Source: Ligilactobacillus apodemi DSM 16634 = JCM 16172
GTDB taxonomy: Bacteria; Bacillota; Bacilli; Lactobacillales; Lactobacillaceae
Direction: 5' to 3'
Length of the DNA: 64,000 bases
Assembly (NCBI RefSeq): GCF_001434405.1
Contig: NZ_AZFT01000030.1
Span: 1,396-65,395 of the forward strand
The stretch's first letter is position 1; each line of letters starts with the position of its first letter. Below the pieces are notes generated by a model that did no database searches, was not told the DNA's origin, and saw only the letters and a list, made by a program, of their open reading frames with translations. Shown piece by piece: positions 55,969 to 62,755 of this stretch. A program made the translations under genes and the position numbers.

Positions 55969-56768
55969 TGTTTGATTATGATTTTATGCGCTATGCTTTT
56001 ATCGCTGGCGTCTTTATCGCCTTGATCTGTAGTGTGATGGGAACGTTTGTCGTTGCTAGACAGACGTCATTTTTCACCCATACCTTATCTGAAATTGGCT
56101 TTTCGGGGGCTTCATTTGGGATCTTCATCGGGATCTCGCCTTTAGCGGGGATGTTACTTTTCACAAGTGCCAGCGCCTTGTTGATCGGTCTTTCCGGTGA
56201 ACGTTTAGGCCGACGTGAAGCTTCGATCAGTGTCTTTTCTGGGATCTTTTTAGGGCTAGGGATCTTATTTTTATCCCTGTCAGATAAGCAAGCTAATTAT
56301 GCGACAAGCATCTTGTTTGGGAGTATTGTTGGGATCGATCAAAGTGATATTGAAGTGTTAGTCGCTTTAAGTATCTTTTTGCTTGTGATCATCACCTTGT
56401 TATTCAAGCGTTTAGCGTATAATTCCTTTGATTCACAAGGGGCACAATACAACCAGCGCTTAAACAAAACGATCTCGATCATCTTTTTAGTGATGCTCGC
56501 GCTAACGATCAGTATCACTGCCCAAATCGTGGGGGCATTATTGATCTTTGTACTTTTGACGATCCCAGCTTCGGCAACTAAGTACTTTGCCCATCGTTTA
56601 CACCAAATGATCATCTTAAACTTTATTTTCATCCTCTTTGGTGTTTGGTTTGGCTTATATCTTAGCTACTTGACCGATTGGCCGGTCAGCTTCTTTATTA
56701 CTGTGATCGAAGCCTTGATCTACGGAGCAGCATTATTAAAAGAACATATTGCTAACCATCAAAAATAA
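55968..56768 (+). CDS. Zinc ABC transporter permease (ZnuB/AdcB-like)
   Basis: The 266-residue ABC-3-type permease has about eight helices and family motifs HTLSEIGFSGASFG and LLIFVLLTIPASATKYFA. It forms the membrane channel of the zinc importer. Last gene of the operon, coupled to the ATPase by overlap, with a strong terminator behind. Confidence 0.85.
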   Translation: MFDYDFMRYAFIAGVFIALICSVMGTFVVARQTSFFTHTLSEIGFSGASFGIFIGISPLAGMLLFTSASALLIGLSGERLGRREASISVFSGIFLGLGILFLSLSDKQANYATSILFGSIVGIDQSDIEVLVALSIFLLVIITLLFKRLAYNSFDSQGAQYNQRLNKTISIIFLVMLALTISITAQIVGALLIFVLLTIPASATKYFAHRLHQMIILNFIFILFGVWFGLYLSYLTDWPVSFFITVIEALIYGAALLKEHIANHQK

Positions 56769-56792
56769 TTTTCGCTAACAATAGTTAGGATA

Positions 56793-56835
56793 AATAAAAG
56801 ACTCACGTCAAAAAATGCGACGTGGGTCTTTTATT
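56793..56835 (+). terminator. Zinc operon terminator
   Basis: AATAAAAGACTCACGTC / GACGTGGGTCTTTTATT stem, T-rich on both sides. Confidence 0.8.
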
Positions 56836-56854
56836 ATTAAGTCCCCCAATCCCA

Positions 56855-57115
56855 CTAGGCAAATGGAATACCACCTAATTTGGCATATTTACTGATCAGT
56901 CGTGCATTGTTATTGAGTATTCTTTCATTATTCTTTTTTTCAGCTTCAGTAAATCCCTCACTATAGAGATTTTCTTTACTCGATAAAATATATCTTGCTT
57001 CCTTGAATCCCCAATCACAGGGGTGTTCAAAATGGACAAAAATCGTACCATCTTCTAATTCTTGTGAATAAGTTACAATTAGAGTTCCTGAAAATTCGGC
57101 ATATGGATATAACAT
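56855..57115 (-). CDS. Small conserved hypothetical protein
   Basis: The 86-residue protein has LYPYAEFSG at the start, then VHFEHPCDWGFKEARYIL and a C-terminal NNNARLISKYAKLGGI. This matches a widespread small family of Firmicutes (VHFERPTExGFDSAR pattern) that I recall but whose function is not known. ATG at 57115 follows GGGAG by eight bases and fits the family start. Stand-alone, convergent with the zinc operon. Confidence 0.65.
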   Translation of the reverse strand: MLYPYAEFSGTLIVTYSQELEDGTIFVHFEHPCDWGFKEARYILSSKENLYSEGFTEAEKKNNERILNNNARLISKYAKLGGIPFA

Positions 57116-57302
57116 TAATTTCACTCCCAAACTTTTTCACGATGCTGCCCTTATTATAGAACTAACAACTGCTAATTAATACTTATTTTGAAGGACGATC
57201 AAGTTAATGTTTAGTAGCAAACAAAATATTAGACAGATATTTTTTCTTATTGTTCGTGTTTTACCAGTAGATTTATTAGGTAATAAATGCTAAAATCAAC
57301 GC

Positions 57303-57463
57303 TTGTAGGGGTAGGAATTTATGCGTTACGGGCTTGTGGAACGGAATGTGAACACAGGCAGAAAGCTAAACCGTCATTTTAGCTGCGTGTATCTTCCGCA
57401 TTCACCAATAATCTAACCATTGCTGGTGCTTGTCTCCCCCCAAAAATTTTAGGGAGATGTTTT
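57303..57463 (+). promoter_or_regulatory. THF-like riboswitch with Shine-Dalgarno-sequestering terminator
   Basis: Upstream of the ECF S gene, GTAGG, TGCGTTA, GGGCTTGTGGAAC, GGAATGTG and CACAGGC-AGAAAG appear in the order of the tetrahydrofolate riboswitch (P3 pair GCTTGTG/CACAGGC), closed by CTTCCGCATTC. The expression platform is TCTCCC / GGGAGA at 57433-57459 followed by TTTTTT: the stem holds the Shine-Dalgarno GGGAG and doubles as a terminator. A TGC-TAAAAT extended -10 lies near 57287-57296. The fold was judged by eye. Confidence 0.6.
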
Positions 57464-57465
57464 TT

Positions 57466-57999
57466 ATGACGAATTTAACTTGGAGAAGTCCTAAACTCAA
57501 CACAAGAACGATCACACTTGCGGCGATGTTGATCGCATTGCAAACCGTTTTAAGCAAGTTATCGTTTGGTTCGGATTCAATGGTAAAGATCGGGATCGGC
57601 TTTATCGGCACAACTTTGATCGGGTACTACCTTGGCCCTTGGCTTGGTGGGATCTCACTTGTTTTAGCCGATTTGATCAAGAGTACGATCTTTGCGACAG
57701 GTAGCACATTTTTTATCGGTTATACCTTTAGTGCTTTTATCTCTGGCGTGATCGTTGGTGCATTTTTATATCAACAAAAAATCACCTGGCAACGTTTAGC
57801 GATCTACCAATTCGTGCAGATCCTTGTGTCTAATATCTTCTTCAATACGTTATGGATCTATTTGATGTATCATACACCAGTTTGGGCGCTCTTAAGCGTC
57901 CGCGTGCCAAAAAATGTTATTATGTGGCCGATCGAAGCAATTATCAGTTTTATGATCTTACGTGCTGTTTCACGGTTTGACACCCGGATCAAGCATTAA
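57466..57999 (+). CDS. ECF transporter S component, probably for folate (FolT-like)
   Basis: The 177-residue protein has five to six helices. NTRTITLAAMLIALQTVLSKL, IGFIGTTLIGYYLGPW and ADLIKSTIF are typical of ECF substrate-binding subunits, and NVIMWPIEA is close to FolT. It binds the vitamin and works with shared EcfAA'T modules encoded elsewhere. The THF-like riboswitch in front supports folate as substrate. ATG at 57466 is after GGGAG; the frame start at 57430 is inside the regulatory stem. Strong terminator follows. Confidence 0.75.
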   Translation: MTNLTWRSPKLNTRTITLAAMLIALQTVLSKLSFGSDSMVKIGIGFIGTTLIGYYLGPWLGGISLVLADLIKSTIFATGSTFFIGYTFSAFISGVIVGAFLYQQKITWQRLAIYQFVQILVSNIFFNTLWIYLMYHTPVWALLSVRVPKNVIMWPIEAIISFMILRAVSRFDTRIKH

Positions 58000-58042
58000 T
58001 TATTTTGTAAAATAAATAGGCTAGGAAAAACTAGCTTAAATC

Positions 58043-58092
58043 AAAAATCCCTGAGCAAATTTCGCGAAAATGAACTTTGCTCAGGGATTTTT
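58043..58092 (+). terminator. Terminator after the ECF S gene
   Basis: AAAAATCCCTGAGCAAA / TTTGCTCAGGGATTTTT, a near-perfect 17-base stem. Confidence 0.85.
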
Positions 58093-58277
58093 CTATTGAT
58101 CAGTTATCCGAAAAATAATGTTTAGATTATGTATCTATTATTTTTCATATTTGTTTAACAAAAGAGATGCTACAATTATTGTTGGAAAAGTTGAGATGGT
58201 GTCTACCGGACCCAAAGGACGTGATGCTTATGGTATAAAAGCTATGAAATCAAACTCTAAGGGAAAGGAGCATTTAC

Positions 58278-58382
58278 GTGTCTGTTACAGATGCGTTGCA
58301 ACTGATGCTGGCATTCGGCTCTTTTGTCGTTATGTTGATCGCATTAGTTGTCGAGTTGATCAAAGCGATCAATAAAAAATAA
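58278..58382 (+). CDS. Putative holin-like toxin of a type I toxin-antitoxin module, copy 1
   Basis: The 34-residue peptide VSVTDALQLMLAFGSFVV... has one hydrophobic helix and a KAINKK tail, as in the Hol_Tox family (putative holin-like toxins, PF16935-type). Start GTG at 58278 has AAAGGAG seven bases upstream. An extended -10 (TGC-TACAAT, 58168-58176) gives a leader of about 95 bases. Such peptides insert into the membrane and harm the cell when over-made. An antisense RNA from the minus strand overlaps its 3' end. Too short for usual gene callers. Confidence 0.75.
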   Translation: MSVTDALQLMLAFGSFVVMLIALVVELIKAINKK

Positions 58383-58493
58383 ACCATCCCTAACTTTGAT
58401 GAGTAGGATGGTTTAAAATAACCTAATAAATTGTCCGGAAGTCGCCGTCTTTAACGGTTCCGTGGGGAAGTGTTTCCAGCACTTCCCCTTTCT
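58370..58493 (-). ncRNA. Antisense antitoxin RNA, copy 1
   Basis: Minus strand promoter TTGAAT (58524-58529), 18 bases, TGC-TACAAT (-10 at 58500-58505). The transcript would hold the hairpin GGGGAAGTG / CACTTCCCC (58464-58488) and end at AAACCATCC / GGATGGTTT followed by ATTTTTTA. This end hairpin lies over the toxin stop and can also terminate the toxin mRNA. The convergent layout is that of Fst/TxpA-like type I systems. Confidence 0.65.
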
Positions 58494-58545
58494 TTTTTCA
58501 TTGTAGCACTTTACTAGTGATATATTCAAGCCAAAGCGCGCTTTC

Positions 58546-58650
58546 GTGTCTGTTGCAGATGCGTTGCAACTGATGCTGGCATTCGGCTCTTTTGTCGTTA
58601 TGTTGATCGCATTAGTTGTCGAGTTGATCAAAGCGATCAACAAAAAATAA
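58546..58650 (+). CDS. Putative holin-like toxin, copy 2, without ribosome site
   Basis: The same 34-residue peptide, with Ala for Thr at position 4. The duplication joint puts GCCAAAGCGCGCTTTC before the GTG, so there is no Shine-Dalgarno and no toxin promoter. The copy is probably silent in translation. It lies directly after the antisense promoter of copy 1. Confidence 0.65.
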   Translation: MSVADALQLMLAFGSFVVMLIALVVELIKAINKK

Positions 58651-58762
58651 ACCATCCCTAACTTTGACGAGTAGGATGGTTTAAAAACAATTAATAAAAC
58701 GTCCGGAAGTCGCCGTCTTTAACGGTTCCGTGGGGGAGTGTTTCCAGCACTTCCCTTTTTCT
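58638..58762 (-). ncRNA. Antisense antitoxin RNA, copy 2
   Basis: TTGAAT (58793-58798), 18 bases, TGC-TACAAT (-10 at 58769-58774), same hairpin and terminator as copy 1. The -35 overlaps the stop codon of the uracil-DNA glycosylase gene. With an intact promoter but a toxin that has no ribosome site, it may act as an extra antitoxin for copy 1. Confidence 0.6.
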
Positions 58763-58790
58763 TTTTTCATTGTAGCACTTAGCTAGTAGC

Positions 58791-59366
58791 TTATTCAAGT
58801 AAGTCAGCCACTCGTTTTTGTAATTCGGGGATAACATCTTTTTCAAACCATGGATTTTTTTGTAACCATAACCGATTTCTGGGTGAAGGATGAACTAACG
58901 GAAAGTATTTTGGCAAATAATCATGATAATTTTTGACTGTTGTTTTCAACGTTTCTTTCGTTGGACGTTTCAAATAGTGCTTCACCGCATAACTGCCCAC
59001 TAAGATGATCAATTCAAGCTCTGGCATTTGTGCCAATAACTGCGGATGCCACTTTTGCGCAAAGCCTTTACGCGGTGGTAGATCTCCTGCACGTCCTTTT
59101 CCCGGAAAATAAAAGTCCATTGGCAAGACCGCAAATTTGCCCGAATCATAAAATTCTTGCCGTGAAACCCCAAGCCATTTTCGTAAATTATCACCACTGG
59201 GATCATTCCAAAATAAACGCGTATCTTGGGCTTTTTGCCCTGGAGCCTGCCCTACGATCAAGATCTTAGCCGTCTTTGGTGCGGTATACAAGGGATCGAT
59301 CCCGTTTTTAGTATAACTTGCATTTTGGGGATCTTGTTTGATCGCTTCAAAAATATCTTCTGTCAT
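58791..59366 (-). CDS. Uracil-DNA glycosylase family protein
   Basis: The 191-residue protein has motif 1 VGQAPGQKAQDTRLFWNDPSG and motif 2 LVHPSPRNRLW, and LIILVGSYAVKHYL in between; this is the uracil-DNA glycosylase superfamily (family 4/5-like or single-strand type), acting in base-excision repair. ATG at 59366 has AAAGGAGA six bases upstream; the longer frame (59447) is not credible because it covers the structured leader. No iron-sulphur cysteines are visible, so it is not a typical family 4 enzyme. Confidence 0.85.
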   Translation of the reverse strand: MTEDIFEAIKQDPQNASYTKNGIDPLYTAPKTAKILIVGQAPGQKAQDTRLFWNDPSGDNLRKWLGVSRQEFYDSGKFAVLPMDFYFPGKGRAGDLPPRKGFAQKWHPQLLAQMPELELIILVGSYAVKHYLKRPTKETLKTTVKNYHDYLPKYFPLVHPSPRNRLWLQKNPWFEKDVIPELQKRVADLLE

Positions 59367-59384
59367 GTTGTCTCCTTTCTTAGT

Positions 59385-59500
59385 TCTAACGTAAAACGGC
59401 CCACCTAAGCGCATGGGCACTAGGTGAGCTTCGCTTATTGATTGCACTTAAAATGCTCTTACTCAAGCTTTAAGTGGCCCCTGCCAAGGAACTTTATTCT
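59385..59500 (-). ncRNA. Unassigned structured leader between serC and the glycosylase gene
   Basis: Minus strand hairpins: CACTTAAA ... TTTAAGTG (59441-59486 region) and CTCACCTA ... TAGGTGGG (59400-59430 region), with GGCAGGGGCC and GTGGGCC that could pair over a longer distance. No T-box signature (AGGGTGGNACCGCG) and no known riboswitch core recognised. It may be a leader of the glycosylase mRNA or a small RNA. Confidence 0.35.
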
Positions 59501-59504
59501 AACA

Positions 59505-60617
59505 CTAAGCATCCATTTTTTTAAGGGAAATGTTAAACATCGGCTTGTGGGCACTTTCAAATTTTTGCAAACATTGTACTAGGGCTTTGACACCTTCAAG
59601 TGGAAAGGCATTATACATACTTGCCCGCATTCCTCCAGCTAAAACATGTCCCTTTAAATTCTTGAGGCCCATTTCATCAGCTTGAGCGATAAATTTTGCA
59701 TCTAACGTCTTATCCCCGGTCGTAAAGGGCACATTTGTCAAAGAACGATCTGCTTGATTTGCCGTAGCGTAGAAAAGCTTTGAATTGTCTAACATGTCGT
59801 ACAAAATGCCTGTTTTTTCTTCGTTTTGAGCTTGCATTTGCTTTACGCCACCTTGTTGTTTGAGCCACTTAAAAACTAAGCCGGCCGCATAGATCGGAAA
59901 GACTGGAGGCGTATTTAAATTTGAATCTTCCTTGATCAGTTTGACATAATCCAACATTGAAGGCAGATCTTGGTCTTGGTCAAGTAAATCTTCTTTAACG
60001 ACTACTAGCGTTAAGCCAGCCGGTCCGATATTTTTTTGCGCACTAGCATACAACAAGCCATACTTAGAAACGTCATGTTGATAGCCTAAAATATTTGAAG
60101 AAATATCACCGACAACCGTTTGCCCGCCTAAGTCAGGTAATTTTCGATACATCGTTCCTTCAATCGTGTTATTGATCGTTAAATGAACGTAATCATATTC
60201 TTTTTCGAGTTTTATGTCATGTGGCAATGTCGTATAGTTACTCTTCTTGCCTGTGGCCACCACATCAACTTTTCTATCGGTCAATAAATGCGCATCATCA
60301 ATTGCTGTTTGTGACCAATGTCCCGTATCAATAAAGGCGATTTGCTTGGTCTTACGTGCTAAATTTAACGGAACGGTCGTAAATTGAAGTGAAGCTCCCC
60401 CTTGTAAAAATAAGATCTTGTAGCCAGCAGGGATCGCCAAAAGATCACGAAAATCATTTTTGGCCTCTTGAAACATTTCCGCATATAGCTCAGAGCGGTG
60501 ACTGATTTCCATCACGCTCATCTCACTATTTTTATATGAGACCAATTCTTTTTGGATCTGCGCCACTACTTCAGGGGGCATCATAGCTGGGCCAGCAGAA
60601 AAATTGTAAACTACCAA
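59505..60617 (-). CDS. serC: Phosphoserine aminotransferase
   Basis: The 370-residue PLP enzyme converts 3-phosphohydroxypyruvate and glutamate to phosphoserine. NFSAGPAMMPPEV opens the protein, the PLP lysine is in YASAQKNIGPAGLT, and HVLAGGMRASMYNAFP is the C-terminal substrate motif. I chose the TTG start at 60617 (LVVYNFSAGP) because GAAGG is spaced correctly; the frame start at 60635 covers the ribosome site. No serA or serB next to it, so the other serine genes are elsewhere or missing. Confidence 0.9.
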   Translation of the reverse strand: MVVYNFSAGPAMMPPEVVAQIQKELVSYKNSEMSVMEISHRSELYAEMFQEAKNDFRDLLAIPAGYKILFLQGGASLQFTTVPLNLARKTKQIAFIDTGHWSQTAIDDAHLLTDRKVDVVATGKKSNYTTLPHDIKLEKEYDYVHLTINNTIEGTMYRKLPDLGGQTVVGDISSNILGYQHDVSKYGLLYASAQKNIGPAGLTLVVVKEDLLDQDQDLPSMLDYVKLIKEDSNLNTPPVFPIYAAGLVFKWLKQQGGVKQMQAQNEEKTGILYDMLDNSKLFYATANQADRSLTNVPFTTGDKTLDAKFIAQADEMGLKNLKGHVLAGGMRASMYNAFPLEGVKALVQCLQKFESAHKPMFNISLKKMDA

Positions 60618-60736
60618 ATCATTACCTTCTTTCATTACCTAAAATTAGTATCATTTAATTATAAAGTTATTTAATTAGATAACAAAAGTCAATATAATCC
60701 CTGTTTTTAAAAAGATATTTAACCTTTTAGCTCACT

Positions 60737-60762
60737 TTTACATTAAAAATATTTAATGTAAA
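60737..60762. promoter_or_regulatory. Perfect 11-base-arm palindrome upstream of serC
   Basis: TTTACATTAAA-AATA-TTTAATGTAAA. In the 60618-61158 gap, about 120 bases before the serC start. A strong candidate operator of unknown regulator; AT-richness makes chance less negligible. Confidence 0.45.
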
Positions 60763-60869
60763 CATTAATTAACGGTTATTTAATATGTTTGTAACAACAT
60801 TTGCAGGCATGTACCAAAATTATCAGCGAAACCTAAATAACTGTAACGCATTTACCATTTTGCATTTTT

Positions 60870-60886
60870 TGTAACATTTTTGTAAC
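60870..60886 (+). promoter_or_regulatory. WalR (YycF)-type box
   Basis: TGTAAC-ATTTT-TGTAAC fits the WalR consensus TGTWAH-N5-TGTWAH exactly. It lies about 270 bases before the LysM/NlpC-P60 gene. WalKR controls peptidoglycan hydrolases in Firmicutes, so the match is functionally sensible. Confidence 0.55.
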
Positions 60887-61158
60887 AACAAAAGTAATTT
60901 AGTGCTTTATCTGAATAAAAAATATGGCGATTTTTCCTTGCTATAGCAGGCTTAAATTATATTTCAAGAGGTTTACCAAATCTTAACATTTTAATTTTCC
61001 CCTATATTTTCAAGCCTTATCCGCTCTTTGTTACAAATCGTGGTAAAATGTAATCTTTTTTGCATTAGGTTGCAATATAAATGGATTAAAATAAATGTAT
61101 CAGTCGAATTGAAGTTAGTCGTTATATTTTAAAAATATTTTAGGAGTGAAATTTTATT

Positions 61159-62559
61159 TTGAAACATACAGCAAAAAACATCTTAGTCGGTACAATCGGA
61201 GCAGCAGGTTTATTCTTAGCATCTACAGCTACAGCAAATGCCGACACAACACATACAGTTGCTAAAAACGATACAGTTTGGGATCTTTCTCAAAAATACG
61301 GTGTTTCGATCCAATCCATCGAAAAATTAAACAACATTGACCAAAACACACACTTGATCGTGACAGGTCAAACTTTGAAAGTTCCAGCAAGCAACTCTTC
61401 TACAGAAAATACTTCTAGCGAAGAAAACACATCTGCTGACACAGAAAACACAACTGACGTAACTGTACAATCTGGTGATACTCTTTGGGATTTAGCTCAA
61501 AAATATGGTACAACAGTTGCAAAATTACGTGAATTGAATGGTTTATCTGCTGATACAACTCTTATCTACCCAGGTAAGGTATTGAAGGTCAACGGTACAG
61601 CTCAAGCTACACAAAGCACAACAACTGCTACAACTACAACAGCTGACCAAACAACAGCAGCTACAACACAAGACACAACTGCTCAAGATACAACAACTCA
61701 AGCTACACAAGATACAACAGCTCAACAAACAACACAAGAAACTCAAACACCACAAGTTACAGTTTCTGCAAATCACACAACTTACACAGTTCAAGCTGGC
61801 GACTCACTTTACTCAATCGCTCAAGCTTACGGTGTAACGGTTGATTCTCTTCGTTCAGCTAACACTTTGGGTGCTACATTAGCAGTTGGTCAAACATTGA
61901 CAATCAACGATCCAACTAAGGATCCTTCTGCTACACAACAAGCTACACAAGACACAACAGCTCAAACACAAACAACACAACAAGCTGCTCAAGATACAAC
62001 GGCTCAACAAACACAACAACAACAAGCTACACAAAACACAACAACAACACAATCGCAACAAACACAACAAGCTGCTCAAAGCACAACAACAACACAATCA
62101 CAACAAACACAACAAGCTGCTCAAAGTACAACAACAACACAATCACAACAAACACAAGCTACACAAAGTACACAACAAACTACTACAACTACAACAGCTT
62201 CATCTGTTAGCGGTAGTGCAATCGCAGCATATGCGCAAACATTTATCGGTGTTCCTTACGTTTGGGGTGGTACAACACCATCAGGCTTTGACTGCTCAGG
62301 TTTAACACAATACGTTTACGCACACTTTGGTAAGCAAATTGGTCGTAACACAATTGCCCAAGAATCAGCTGGTACACGTATCCCTGTAAGCCAAGCACAA
62401 GTTGGTGACTTATTATTCTGGGGTTCGGCAGGTTCAACATACCACGTAGCTATCTACTTAGGTGGTAACAGCTACATCGCTGCTCCAGAACCAGGTCAAT
62501 CAGTCAAGGTTGGTAACATGGCTTACTTCATGCCATCATTTGCGGTACACGTAAACTAA
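61159..62559 (+). CDS. Secreted LysM (x3) - NlpC/P60 peptidoglycan endopeptidase
   Basis: The 466 residues start with a signal peptide (IGAAGLFLASTATANA). Three LysM domains follow (about 33-75 HTVAKNDTVWDLSQKYG, 103-146 VQSGDTLWDLAQKYG, 208-250 TYTVQAGDSLYSIAQAYG), then a Thr/Gln-rich linker of about 95 residues made of TTTQSQQTQQAAQS-like repeats. A C-terminal NlpC/P60 domain has the catalytic Cys in GFDCSGLTQYVYAHFG and His in YHVAIYLG. It cuts stem peptides of the wall and helps daughter cells separate. Start is TTG at 61159; AGGAG is 12 bases upstream, a little long. Strong terminator behind. Confidence 0.9.
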   Translation: MKHTAKNILVGTIGAAGLFLASTATANADTTHTVAKNDTVWDLSQKYGVSIQSIEKLNNIDQNTHLIVTGQTLKVPASNSSTENTSSEENTSADTENTTDVTVQSGDTLWDLAQKYGTTVAKLRELNGLSADTTLIYPGKVLKVNGTAQATQSTTTATTTTADQTTAATTQDTTAQDTTTQATQDTTAQQTTQETQTPQVTVSANHTTYTVQAGDSLYSIAQAYGVTVDSLRSANTLGATLAVGQTLTINDPTKDPSATQQATQDTTAQTQTTQQAAQDTTAQQTQQQQATQNTTTTQSQQTQQAAQSTTTTQSQQTQQAAQSTTTTQSQQTQATQSTQQTTTTTTASSVSGSAIAAYAQTFIGVPYVWGGTTPSGFDCSGLTQYVYAHFGKQIGRNTIAQESAGTRIPVSQAQVGDLLFWGSAGSTYHVAIYLGGNSYIAAPEPGQSVKVGNMAYFMPSFAVHVN

Positions 62560-62608
62560 TTTACTTAGGTTAAATTCTTTATTGACCGCTAGATTTAGAT
62601 AATTATTT

Positions 62609-62653
62609 AAAAGACCCTGAAATGGCTTAAGCCTATATTTCAGGGTCTTTTTT
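62609..62653 (+). terminator. Terminator of the NlpC/P60 gene
   Basis: AAAAGACCCTGAAAT / ATTTCAGGGTCTTTTTT stem. Confidence 0.85.
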
Positions 62654-62701
62654 ACGCTCTTGAAATTTCTCTAAGTGCTTTTCTAGCGTATATAAGTCAA
62701 T

Positions 62702-62752
62702 AAAAAAGAAGCTGTAAGTTTGTAGCAAAACTTATGGCTTCTCTTTTTTTAT
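62702..62752 (-). terminator. Terminator of the GH13-like gene
   Basis: Minus strand AGAAGCCATAAGTTT / AAACTTACAGCTTCT followed by six T, directly after the stop at 62756. Confidence 0.8.
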
Positions 62753-62755
62753 AGT

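Larger units (their letters stand above)
58276..58798. repeat. Tandem duplication (about 268-base unit) of the toxin-antitoxin module
   Basis: 58276-58530 and 58544-58798 are almost identical: toxin frame, shared terminator, antisense hairpin and antisense promoter are all present in both, with an offset of 268-269 bases. The toxin leader with the ribosome site is present only before copy 1. Confidence 0.85.

Noticed and set aside
58118-58375. 85-residue plus-strand frame starting at 58118
   Set aside because: It overlaps the toxin frame in another phase, has no ribosome site and no family resemblance; the short GTG frame with AAAGGAG fits better.
58278-58650. Prophage holin genes
   Set aside because: No other phage genes nearby; peptide length and the antisense RNA layout fit a type I toxin better.
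61543-62097. Cys- and Leu-rich minus-strand frames
   Set aside because: They are mirror images of the Thr/Gln-rich repeats in the NlpC/P60 linker (CAA, ACA codons read backwards).
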